Of a stretch of DNA of 64,000 nucleotides, positions 24,787-35,855 are shown piece by piece. The notes below the pieces were generated by a model. It was not told the DNA's origin and ran no database searches. It saw only the letters and a program-made list of their open reading frames with translations. This DNA is from Yamagishiella unicocca (lineage: Eukaryota > Chlorophyta > Chlorophyceae > Chlamydomonadales > Volvocaceae). The translations under genes and the position numbers were made by a program. Within the stretch, counting starts at the first letter, position 1. Every line of letters starts with the position of its first letter. The DNA lies in contig BDSL01000051.1 in the NCBI GenBank assembly GCA_003116995.1, positions 248,001-312,000 on the forward strand, in the 5' to 3' direction.

Positions 24787-24871
24787 TACTCAAGTTACGC
24801 ATAGCTAAAACGCGTACTGGTATGTTCTTAAGCTCCTCTGCCTGCGGTCGAGCATACTACGTTAGGTGAAA

Positions 24872-27800
24872 ATGGCCAAGCAACAGTTGCTGTCCCTCGC
24901 TGGGGCTGCGCTCCTAGGGGCAGGCCTAGTCATCGGTTCAAAGTACGCGATGAAGCTTCAGAAGCGGAAGGCTCTCCGGGTGATGATTACGGGCGCGGCG
25001 GGTGAGCTGGACGACGCGTGCAACTGCAACGTGTTCGCTGTTCTGCGGGAGCAGAAGAAGCTCGATGCTGTCGCTCCCACCCACGTTTCTGGTTTAGATT
25101 CTTCTTAGTTTTCAAGGCGTCTCATTGTACGCCAGTTCCGAGGGTCACCTGGGGTTGGCCGATCGACGCGATTGCAACATCAGCCCGATACCGCGTTGCA
25201 GGTTCAGCCGCACATAACAGGCACCCATATCCTTTCATTACAATCTGCATTTGCAGGTCAGATTGGCTATGCGCTGGCTCCTCAGGTGGCCACCGGAGCC
25301 ATGTTTGGCCCTGACCAACCTATTATCCTGCACCTGCTGGATGTGGAGCCCGCCAAGAACGCCCTTGAGGGCCTGCGTATGGAGCTGGTGGATGGCGCCT
25401 ACCCACTTCTTGAGGGTAAGTACTGGTGAGGGGTCCCAGGAGTTCTACGACTGTTGGAAAAATGCATGCCGCAAAGGCCTCAGTAAGGGGCAGGATATTG
25501 TCCAACGAAAATATGGTATCGTGATTGCCTCGATGGAGTCTCGGCTCAGCTGGATACCTCATACGTAGTGCGGACCCTTGGGTCACTAAGTTGCCGCGAG
25601 GGATGCGGCTGCAAACCAAGAGCGAGAGCCTGGAGCACGTGACCTGCATTGCCTCCGCCAGCTAATAACATGCCAGCCTGCACCCTCACCTCCGCATCGG
25701 CCTGTGCCCGCCTTAGCTTCTTTCGCACCCACACCACATCGACCCCCTGCAGGCGTCCTGACCTTCACCGACGTGGCTGCGGCGTCCAAGGGTGTTGACG
25801 TGGCGGTCATGGTGGGCGGCTACCCGCGCAAGGCGGGCGAGGAGCGCAAAGACGTCATGGCCAAGAACGTATCCATCTACAAGGACCAGGCGTCCGCGCT
25901 GGCCGAGAACGCCTCCAAGGACGTCAAGGTGGGTGGGTGGGTCCCTTACTCCTGCATGCCGCGCCATCGCGGCGTTCCTCCATACACCTCCTATAACCCA
26001 CGTCTTCCCTTGCCGCCCTCCCTCCTCCCGCTGCCGCCCTCCCCGAACCCTCGAACCCTCCCCCTTCTCGCGTCCACGGGTCTTCCTCGAAATCCCCCTT
26101 CACCCTGCCGCCCTCCCTCCCCCCTGCCGCCCTCCCTCCCCCTTCTCGCGTCCACGGGTCTTCCTCGAAATCCCCCCTCCTCTTGCCGCCCTCCCTCCTC
26201 CCCCTGCTGCGTGCCAACCCCAGGTGGTGGTGGTGGCCAACCCCGCCAACACCAACGCGCTTATCCTGGCGGAGAACGCACCCTCCATTCCGCGTGAGAA
26301 CATCACCTGCCTCACCCGCCTCGATCACAACCGCGCGCTGGGCCAGGTGAGGCGGACCGCCGCAGGGGCTGGGCGCGGAGGGCGGGTCTGGCTGCTGGGT
26401 CGGCTGCGTTGCACCCGTTGCGCCGCACGATAAGGAGCGCGGACTAGGCTGGCGTTGTGCCACCGGTGTACCTGCCGCCTCGTGCTCGTTGTTGAGAAAG
26501 GAATAACGGTGCCTACGTTTTCAAACGCCAAAACGAGCACCGATACGCTCTGAATAGACGCGTCGTCGTCGTGTCGATGTTGGTAGTGGCGCTCGGTAGG
26601 ATGTGGCTGGGGGCCCGATCCCATCGGGGTTTCCGTCCCCGGTCCGACCCAGGCCTTACAACGGCCGGCACCTCCCCATTCTCACTCCACCTCCGCCGCC
26701 TTTGACACTGCGCCGCTGCGACGTCAGATTTCCGAGCGCACCAACACCCACGTGGCCGCTGTGAAGAACGTGACCATCTGGGGCAACCACTCCTCCACCC
26801 AGTACCCCGACGTGAACCACGGGACGGTAGCGGGCAAGCCCATCCGCTCGGTCGTCAGCGACGACGCCTGGCTGAACGGCGACTTCATCACCACGGTGCA
26901 GCAGCGAGGTGCCGCCATCATCAAGGTGGGTGCTGGAAGGGGATGAGGGCGGCCGCGGTTGAAAAACATCAATAGGGTTTAGTTGATAACGACTCGTTTA
27001 CGTGACGTGAGGGTGGGTTGTAAAAAACGTGAGGGTGGGGGCCATGAAGACCAGGTTACATGACGTTGGTGGAATAGCTGGCGCGGGCGCATGCTGGAGC
27101 ACTTGCATTGGCTACCGAGAGGAGGGAGAGGGGGGAGTAGACCCGGTTACACAACACAGGAAACGCAGGGCAGGAACCAGCCGCGGGAGTAGGGGCATGA
27201 AGGCTGGTGGCAAGATGGCGGCATGACTGGTTTAATGCACCTTTCAAACCTTTGCTGCGTTTCCCATCTTCGCCTTCCCCCTCTCTTGAGGCTTTTGTAC
27301 CTCTCCGTTGCTCGCTCGACGTGTGTGTGTAGGCTCGCGGCCTGTCGTCCGCGCTGTCGGCCGCCAACGCGGTGTGCAACCACGTGCGCGACTGGGTGCG
27401 AGGCACCCCCGCCGGCTCGTGGGTGTCCATGGGCGTGGTGTCGGACGGCTCCTACGGCGTGGCGCCCGGCCTGGTGTACTCCTACCCCGTCACCTGTTCC
27501 GGCGGCAAGTGGCAAATCGTACAAGGTACGGCCCAAGCGCGCGCCCGCGGGGTGCACCGGCGTTCCCTCTCCCCCTCACCTGCAGTACAGCGCGCGGAGA
27601 GGGGGGCTGGCAAGGGGGGAAACGCTGTATGACGCCTGGGGTTTGCTTCGTGGGGCTTGAACCGCCACCTCGTTTCTCCCAACGCCACTGTTGAAACTTC
27701 CCCCCCGGATGGCATCAAGTCGATGCCGTTCCGGGCTCGTCGCGCCTCACGGTGTTGCTGACACGGCACACGCGCTCTCCGCAGGCCTGCCCATTGACGA

Positions 27801-27885
27801 CGCCTCTCGTGAGCGCCTGCGCATCACGGAGGCGGAGCTGGTGGAGGAGCGGGACCTGGCCATGCAGTGCCTGGCGGGCAAGTAG
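24872..27885 (+). CDS. MDH: NAD-malate dehydrogenase, cytosolic type with N-terminal anchor
   Basis: Seven exons give 359 aa: 24872-25001, 25257-25415, 25753-25928, 26224-26346, 26728-26925, 27333-27525 and 27785-27885. It catalyses the malate/oxaloacetate interconversion. Visible motifs are the Rossmann entry [15 protein letters not shown] (split by intron 1), LLDVEPA with the Asp that selects NAD over NADP, the mobile active-site loop [15 protein letters not shown] with substrate arginines, [20 protein letters not shown] with the catalytic Asp of the Asp-His pair, and [12 protein letters not shown] with the catalytic His. NHSSTQ marks the cytosolic subgroup. Oddity: about 30 residues precede the usual start, with a hydrophobic stretch ([17 protein letters not shown], residues 6-22) followed by a basic KLQKRK. 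This suggests a membrane anchor or targeting signal. The chloroplast NADP enzyme is excluded by the absence of its Cys-bearing extensions. Confidence 0.95.
26065..26170 (-). repeat. Dispersed repeat family 2, two copies in MDH intron 3
   Basis: CGTCCACGGGTCTTCCTCGA occurs at 26065-26092 and again at 26143-26170, as part of a 78-bp direct duplication embedded in CCCTCC-rich sequence. The same core recurs at 54116-54146 and, inverted, at 50779-50806. Confidence 0.75.
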
Positions 27886-27964
27886 TGGCGCACCGGAAGC
27901 AAGCAGGGAGCCAGGACAGCGCGCAGCAGCGTGGAGGAAGGCCACGAGAGTGATGCGGCGGGGG

Positions 27965-28165
27965 GAGATAGCCCCGCGGCTAGGAGGGGAGGGTGGAGGG
28001 GAGAGGGCGGGGTGCAAGCCAGGGGGAAGGGGAAATATGATTTTGGGTGCTGGGGGAGGGTGTTTTTCCGCCGGGGCTCAGAGGGGAGGGTGGAGGGGAG
28101 AGGGCGGGGTGCTAGCCAGAGGGAAGGGAAATAGTATTTTGGGTGCTGGGGGAGGGTTTGTTTCC
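27965..28165 (+). repeat. About 100-bp duplication in the MDH 3' UTR
   Basis: Two imperfect purine-rich copies share GGAGGGTGGAGGGGAGAGGG and, further on, ATTTTGGGTGCTGGGGGAGG. They lie between the MDH stop and its poly(A) signal, so they should be transcribed. Confidence 0.8.
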
Positions 28166-28554
28166 GCGAGGGGTTGCGGCAGAGTGGACGAGGCGAGGCC
28201 TTTGCCACGTTGGTCTGCAGGACGTGCTTGGGGGCGTTACCGTATCCTAGGGAGCGTGAGGCTGTCAGGCCCAAGCCCCGGGGTGCGATGCAGTTGCTTG
28301 CCGGAGGTGTGGGAGAACCGGGACGCGTTGCTTAAACGGGCGCTACGGGAGGGGGAAAGGGCACATGTGAGTTGCTAGACTCCCTTGCCACGGCTGCAGC
28401 TGCATGATGGTATGAGTTACCCGCGCCACGGCCTGGCCGTGCCTGGTCGTGCGGGTAGAATGCCGGCGGCACCGGGGGCTTATCGGTGCATCGCACACGT
28501 CATCGCGCTGCCAGCGGCGTTGCTGCTGGACGGATCGGGGGCCGCCACCTGCCA

Positions 28555-28559
28555 TGTAA
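28555..28559 (+). terminator. Poly(A) signal TGTAA of MDH
   Basis: This is the first TGTAA after the MDH stop (27885), giving a 3' UTR of about 670 nt that includes the purine-rich duplication. Confidence 0.6.
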
Positions 28560-28575
28560 TGACGCTGTGCGGAAT

Positions 28576-31500
28576 ATGAAGCTGTAGGCGGGGCTGCTAC
28601 GCTAACCGTACGGCGATGTTTGCAAAGTTCGTACTGCGCTGCCATTGTGTCGGAAAGGATCTCAGCAGACTTAGGCCCCCGGTCATCCATCAATTGGAAG
28701 GCACCAAGTCGTAACCCACGACAGCTAAGCGTCCCGCAAGGTTGCTTCACAAGCAGGAGGGACCGGGTGATGGTTCACTAGTGTTACACGGCGAGAATTC
28801 TCCTAAATTGGGTCAGGCCAGAGGTGACAAGAACGGCCACCAATATCTGACTATTCCCCCAAACTTATGTCGCATGCCTGTGCGGCAAGAAGCGTTCCAA
28901 GTATGAACAATTTGGCGCCTGTTGCAGGGCCTGAGCCTCCCAAACACACTTGTGGCGGCATGGCATCCGCTGCTTGCGTCTCACGATGAACTCTACATCT
29001 CTCGGCCACGTCGCGATTCAAATTTCCTAAACACATCCCGGCTTGACAGCTGAGGGAATAACATACGCACATAAGACGTGTGCCAACATGAGTGCCCGCG
29101 TTAGCTACCTCGCCATGGAGGGGGTCCCTCTCGGACACTCCCCAAGTGGGGCCCACACAACTGCGCGCAGTCCAATCAGATGTCATGTATGGAATTTGTA
29201 GTCGAGTCGGGAAGACAATGTGTTGCCCGATAGCCGTCGACGGCCCGGGCCACGGGGAGAAAATGTTGAACAAGCGCAGAAGGCGCCATCAAGCGGCCCT
29301 GTCCACGCATCAGGAGCTACCTTCGCCGCACAGTTGGCTGGCTGCCACTGTCAACCTGATTTGGTGACCACGCACGTGACGGTGGCTCTCTCTGGACATC
29401 ACAACACATCGGGCCGCGCGCCGACTTAATCGGCAGCATGAAGTGGCTATCACGGCAAAAAGGGTAAGCCAACAGCACCCTCATGTTTCTTTCTATTTAC
29501 CAGAGGCAGCAACGCTCGGCACACTCGCACGCATGACTCAACGACCTAGACAGCATGGATCGATAGGACAACCGTCGTGCACTTGGTCTTGACCCCTTGC
29601 CCCGCCCGTTCTCAAGCGCATCGGGCGATCAGGCGCACAAGACGTGACACGCGCAGCACGCAGGACCAGGGGTACTCGGCGCGGCAACAACGACAACAAA
29701 GGGAAAATCCAATCGTGGTTGATTATTATACTATGGAACCTACCCAGCCGCTTTTCAAGGCGGTGCAAGGAAAGAATATCTCCAATACCGGTAGGGGTAC
29801 CTACACCACCGAAGACCGCCGCCGCATCGTCACATTAGTTTGGCGTTCAGCCGCAATGCTTTAGGAAGTAACAATTACTGCTAGCTCGACGGGACTCCCG
29901 CAGGCCTGCATAAACGCGAGGCGGAAGCGAGCGGTGCCCGAACAACATATCCACTAAAACAAAAATTCCAAGCATCCACGAACCAGGTCACACAAACAAT
30001 GTCCATTCAAGCAAATTGAAGCCTGTTTATACGTATAACTCATGACTGCCGCCCATAGCAGTGATGGAAACCGCCGAACCCATGCATTAACTACTGCCAA
30101 CGCGTCAGCAATCGACCTCTCGTGATAATTCGACCCCGGCATTTATGCTCAATAGGCAGCGCACACCGACCCCCTCAATCGCCACGTTGCCAAGCAAATT
30201 CGCGCCTGTAAGCACCCGTACCAGGGTACCACCATCGCGGACGATGGACGAGCCTGATGCCGCCGCCCGCCTTGACCCCCAGCCCCCCAAATCTGAGCCA
30301 CATCCCCACAACGCTTTGCTCGGGTCGTAATCGAGCCATCGTCGAGCATACGACACAACTCGCGATCGCACGCCCGATTAGAATATCCCTGCCGTATTCG
30401 TATCAAAGCCATGGCTCCGTTAATTACCACTGAGTTTCGACTAGGGCAAGCGTCGATACCCCTGCTGCTTGACCCGCAATTTGCATCCATAAACCGTCTA
30501 AGCCTAGGTCTGCTAAACGTTTCCGCAGCCATATTGCATATAGTATACACGTACTGGATTGCCCACCGAGCCTATCCCGAAAATGGAAGCGCAGCTGAAA
30601 AAAATTAACACGCGCAGAACCGACGCCAAGATGCCTTCTTGGTGATGCGCCCTGACGAGTGGCGACCTGACTTGCAAGGTGCAAGGAGGCCATCGCGGCA
30701 CAGCAGCCGCAAATACATCAGCATACTAAGTCGCAGACCCGCGCATTTCGCCAAACCAAACTAGGCCGCACAAGGGCTTGGGGTGCCAGCTCGCAGCCCG
30801 ATAATCCGGCGCGGCGGCCCACCATCACGTTTGCGCGCGTGCCTCCACGCACACCGGCTCGGTGCAAGGTTGCAGGCACGACCCTGGTGCTGCCGCTCAT
30901 ATGACTGAAGCATGGCCCGGAGCTACTAAGGACGTAGGCCCCGCACCAAGCCCCAGACACACTGTATAAACAACAGACTGCAGCGTTGGTGGCCGCAGCT
31001 CAAAGACACCGAAGGGCGTCGGCGAATGCCTACCACCGCCCTCGGGCGCTTTACCAACTGCTACCCATCAACTGACCAACCAACCAATGGGGGGGACGCC
31101 CCGATATCCTGACTCTGCTCCACTTGCTGGAGGGCCTAGCATCAGGTCGGTTGGACGATTGTACGACTCCGGGGTCGTACGTGGTGTTGCACCCATCCCC
31201 CGTCCCAGACTAGCGTTCTGCATGCGTTAGGATTGACGGGGTGGGTAACAGCAGAAGCAGCAACAGCGGCAGATGCGGCGTAGCGTTGCCTCCGCCTCCC
31301 TCAAATCCGCTCCTGTTGACTCCGTGCGTCAGCTAGCCGCACACGGGGAACTCGAATCCAGGCATGCATGGTCGTGTCGTGCCTCATTGGTACGACCACG
31401 TGCTCTAAGAGGCGAACGACAAGAGCTGTACTCGCATCACCATCCTTATCCCCTGAAGAACCCTATATCGGTTAGACGCGCCGACGCCTCCTTTCGCTCC

Positions 31501-31836
31501 TGGCTCCCACCGCCTCGCCCTTCCGGCGACGAGCTCGATGCTAACACATCGGCGCAACGAAATGTATACGACTACGGCGCAATGACGGTTCCTTATTTCG
31601 GTGCTCCAAGAAGACACCCACTGGAAACCGCCCTGGCATCAAAAGGCATTGCGGACAGCACTGTCAACGCTACATTGGGCACATCGGAGGGCATAGTCGC
31701 ATGTCGCATGTAAGCGCCAGAAAGTGGCCAGGCAGGGTAGAGCGGACAGAGCGACTTCTCGTGCTGCATCGAGACGTTCACGGTCTCAGCGGCGCCGGCG
31801 CGGAGCTTCTAGCTCCGTAGCCGCGCACTAGCCAGC
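28576..31836. other. Intergenic region between convergent MDH and Aurora-like kinase
   Basis: About 3.2 kb of lower-GC sequence with only short discordant frames. No protein family, transposon terminus or RNA gene could be recognised. The minus-strand 3' UTR of the kinase must start at its right edge. I found no convincing TTACA within the first 2.5 kb. Confidence 0.5.
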
Positions 31837-34800
31837 CTAAGTGGTGGCTGAACTGCTGGCGACCCACGAGTGCTTCTGGAGCTCCTTGGCCGTCGGTCGG
31901 TCACCCGGGTTGTCGGACAAAGTCGCAAGGATGAAGTGGCGAGCAGACCGCGAGAGGGACCCGGGGAAGTGGAGCGCGTCGGTGGTGGCCTCGGCGGACG
32001 TGGAGCCGCCCAGCTGGTGCTTCCCGATAGCTTGTGGCGGCGCCACCACCGGCGTGAAGCCGACGAGCAGCTCATACGCGAGCACACCGGCCGCCCAGAT
32101 GTCTGCAAAGTAGAGAGATAGCAAACCGGCGGGCCAAAGTGAGTTGCTGTTGAAGGCAGTCAGCGCCGATAGCCAAAGCCACCAACAGAGGAGCGGAACG
32201 GCGAGGTATCAGGCTGGGCGGGTCGTTCCAACGGTCAAGCGCTCGAGGCGTGCAGCGGCGCGACGCGATGCTCCTACGCCGTACGCTATAATAAAGCCCA
32301 CGCTGGACAGAACTCACCCACTGCAGAAGTGTAAGCCAGCGAGGTGTTCTCTTTGTTATCGCTTGGCTCGGCCTTCAGCGGGCAGCGAGTGACTTCTGGC
32401 GCCTGGGGAGGACGCGACGACATAGACATCACAGTTGGTCAGGCAGACCAGCGCGGCACATGCGATGGACGGCCCGGAAAAATACCAAATAACAACAAGC
32501 AGATCAAGCGACGAGACAATCGTCGTGCCCCGCAGATCAGAGTCACAGACCCCGTTCAGAGGACCGCCAGCCAGGTGTGGGACGCATGCTTGGCGTTAGT
32601 CGGCGGCGAACTCCTTACCATGTAGTCAATGGTCCCGGCCCGGGTGACAGCGCGCTCGTCGTTCAAGTTAATTGAGACGCCAAAGTCAGCGATCTTTAGG
32701 ACCCAGTTCTCGTTGTACAAGATGTTCTCCGGCTGCAGGGACACGGGGAGCGCGCGTGTGCGCACAGCGAATTAGTATGGCGAGGAGTGTCTGCAACTAA
32801 GCGGCGGCACCTACTGAAGTAACCCCGTGCATGGCTTAGAGCAGTAGGTAGGCATTCAATGAGGGCCTTTGCGAAACTGGGGACCCTGACGCCTGAACTA
32901 TTTCTCGTCCTCGCAATGCATGCGTGAATTATCAAGCCCGCGAGCAACGCCAACCGCATTTGCGCCCTGCCCCAGCAGGGGATAGGGTGTCGTCGGATCG
33001 GTTCAATGCGCACTGCAAACAGCCGACATGCGTTCGCGCTGGAGCGGGTGTGAGGAGATGCCAACCCGCCAAGCGCAACGGGTGTCACCGCCGCCGCGAA
33101 CGCCAGCTCAGGGCTCCATCGTCCACAGCACGCACCTTGATATCCCGGTGGCAGACGCCGTTACTGTGCAAGTAGGCCATCCCATCGAGGAACGGCCGCA
33201 TAACCAGCTCCGAAACCTGCAGTGCAGAGAGGGACGGGGTAAGGCATCGGGTCCAGCGCGGTGGATACGAGGAAATAACGGCGTGGGGACCATCTGCCGC
33301 GCCGTCTGTGGCGCTAGAGTCGCGCCAGCCACCTGGCTCCGAAGGCAGCCGCCCGCGCTGCGCGTCCCAGGATCGAATCCCACCCACTACAGCCCAACCT
33401 AGACGTAGCAGTGCGTGCTCGCAGCGCACACCCCAGGACGGACCCCGTCGGCCGTCCTCGCATCCCGCAACGAACCCGCCAACCCTCAACCTCCTCAGCT
33501 CGCATTTCAACCAACTGCGCTGAGCTGGGCACCCAGATCACCACCCCAAGCGGCGCATCGCTTGCACGCCGACTGGCTCCGGACTCAACAGTCCCGAGCC
33601 ACCGGGTGACTCAACAGTCCCGAGCCACCGGGTGACTCAACAGTCCCGAGCCACCGGGTGACTCGACAGTCCCGAGCCACCGGGTGACTCAACAGTCCCG
33701 AGCCACCGGGTGACTCGACAGTCCCGAGCCACCGGGTGACTCAACAGTCCCGAGCCACCGGGTGACTCAACAGTCCCGAGCCACCGAGGCAGCCGGCCTG
33801 ATCCGCGCTACGCGGCCCCTACCTGCGTCTCCGTCATCCTGCCTCCCATCTGCCGCAGCAGGTGAAACAGATCGCCGCGTGCCGCGTACTCTTGGACGAG
33901 CACGATCCGATCGCCGTCCAGGAACGCCGCGTAGAGCTGGATGATGTTGGGGTGGACGAGCTGGTGGTGCAGCTCAATCTCGCGCTGCGGCAGGGAGGAT
34001 GGGGAAGCACCGGGGGCGTGAAATTTAGGTTCGTGGAGCTTGGTTCGTGTCGAGCGCCGTCAATGAGCGCTAAGGCGCACAAATTGCGATGAATAACACA
34101 GCACGGCAGAGCGCGGCAGAGTGTACTGGTGGCCGTACGACGGGGAAGGGGGGGACTCACCTTGACCATGTGTAGCACGTTGCGAGGCACGCGAGTCAGG
34201 AAGTAGACCTGCGTTACGGAAAGGGGCGGTGCGGGCTTGTTAGACTGGCACGGGTTGCGATGGTAATAGTGTGTAGGGATTGGGCTGCGAACCGCTCAGC
34301 TTCCAGCGACTTGGACCTCTCCTGAACGAGGTACCCAGGGCCCACGCCGGCTGCTGCATGCGGTGCTTCGTGGGCCCTTGGCGCTCATGTGCAAAACGTC
34401 GGCAGTCGTGCAGCACGTGCTGATTGCAGCTGTATACGCGTCGCAGCTCGCAGGTAGCCAAACCAAAGAAGCAAAACAGCTGTCGACGCCCGAAAATGCT
34501 CACCTTGAGCGCCACGTTCATCCCAGAGCGCAGGCAAGTTGCCTGTGTGAAGAAACCAGTAGTGGCGGACGGAGGGGAAATCAGCGGGAAAACACGTGGA
34601 CGGGTAGCCTCGTTCCTAGCGGTGAGCTAAATCGACAGAGAGTCTGCGAGCCACCACCACCAACTTAACCTACTATCTGCCACAGCTACTTTAAACTCGA
34701 GGAGCTCCGGTTGCAACCCCCAAGACTGTCAGCTGGGCGCCTTTAACACCTGCTTCCGAAGGTGGCCCCCCTGCTCGGCCGATGCCAACGCCATTTCCAC

Positions 34801-35855
34801 GGGGGCTTACCTTGTAGACGCTATTGAAGCATACGCGCCGAGTTCCGGTGGAAATGGGGGCAGGGATTGCAGCGGAAAGGGGACAACGGCACGTCAGTAC
34901 AGAGCAGGCTGGTTCGCAACTTGGCAGACCTCGCGCACATGCAGCCCCACCTTGCCGAGCCGCCCTTGTACAGTCGCTTCACGACCTGGTAGTCCTCCAA
35001 GCACCATGTCCGGCGACTCATTGCGGCCGGCACCGCTGGGTTCAGCGCGAGCATAGTTGTAGAGGGAGGCGAGCTGCAGGCTGGTGCGCGAGCAATGGGT
35101 GCCGCGGCAGTTGCCAGCGGTCTGGGCGGATAGGGAGCTTCCGAGGCCGCGAAGGAGGACGACGTTTCCTCGACCTTCTCCAATCTCCCCGAGCCGCTGC
35201 TTCCTGAATCGTATGGAGATAGGGTGGTGGCTGCTAGAGGCGAAGTGACAGCCACTGGGCTGGACAGGGTCTGCGACTTCTCGACGGACAGTCGTGACGG
35301 AGACCCGAAGGCAGGAGGGGCGCCGTAGTTGCGCACGTCGCAACGAATTGAAGGGCTCTCGAATTGGTTGGCAAAGTTGCGGGCCGACTCGTGCCGGAAG
35401 ATGCCCCGGCCAGCTGCTGGGAACGGCGAGCAAGGAGAATGCGGCTCAATAGGCGGACTCCCACCGCCTCCCGAGCGTAGGATAGATCCCAAGCGAGGGC
35501 TTCGCGCCATATCCATGGATGATGGCGAAGGGCTGGACGAGAGGGAAATTGGGGTTGCGGACGGAAGCTCTGGCGTTGACAACGCGTGTGCAAGCCCGTT
35601 CCGCTGCGAGGGGTCGCTGTCTGAGCGCACTTCTCCAGTGCCAACGCTGCTTGCTGAATTGCCAGAGAAGAGCGTCCCAATCCTCTTAAGGCTCTTCAAC
35701 AGGCTGCTTTTCTTCTTCCCCGTGGGGCTGGCGCCGGCCAGGCCCATCAGGCCATCGGAACAGGGCGCGTCCGTGACTTCAGCGCCTCGGATTGGAATAT
35801 GGGGCGACGATCCAAGTCGACTGACCGATTGTGACGGTCCTAGCCCAAGCAACAT
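31837..35855 (-). CDS. Aurora-like Ser/Thr protein kinase
   Basis: Nine exons give 569 aa: 35855-34951, 34820-34811, 34542-34504, 34208-34161, 33984-33823, 33216-33136, 32732-32619, 32402-32318 and 32102-31837. The first ~285 residues are Ser/Pro-rich, with basic KKKSSLLKSLKRIG. The kinase domain follows: P-loop YKGGSASVYKA, VALK lysine, REIELHHQLVHPNII (helix C Glu), hinge VQEYAARGDLFHLL, catalytic loop HRDIKPEN, DFGVSINL, activation loop RAVTRAGTIDYMAPE, then DIWAAGVLAYELLVG and a C-terminal DRPTAKELQKHSW. The RxxT activation loop and overall spacing match Aurora-like kinases; in Chlamydomonas one such kinase (CALK) acts in flagellar disassembly. An unusual insert after APE (CPLKAEPSDNKENTSLAYTS) is seen. 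All catalytic residues are present. Orthology to CALK itself is not established. Confidence 0.9.
33584..33785 (+). repeat. 26-bp minisatellite carrying TGACTCA
   Basis: Nearly eight copies of a 26-bp unit (CTCAACAGTCCCGAGCCACC core) fill part of the intron between kinase exons 33984-33823 and 33216-33136. Most copies are identical, some reading TGACTCG. Each junction makes TGACTCA or TGACTCG, the bZIP-type half-site arrangement. Confidence 0.9.

Noticed and set aside
28851..29273. 140-codon minus-strand frame in the MDH/kinase intergenic region
   Set aside because: Isolated, no motif and no consistent codon pattern.
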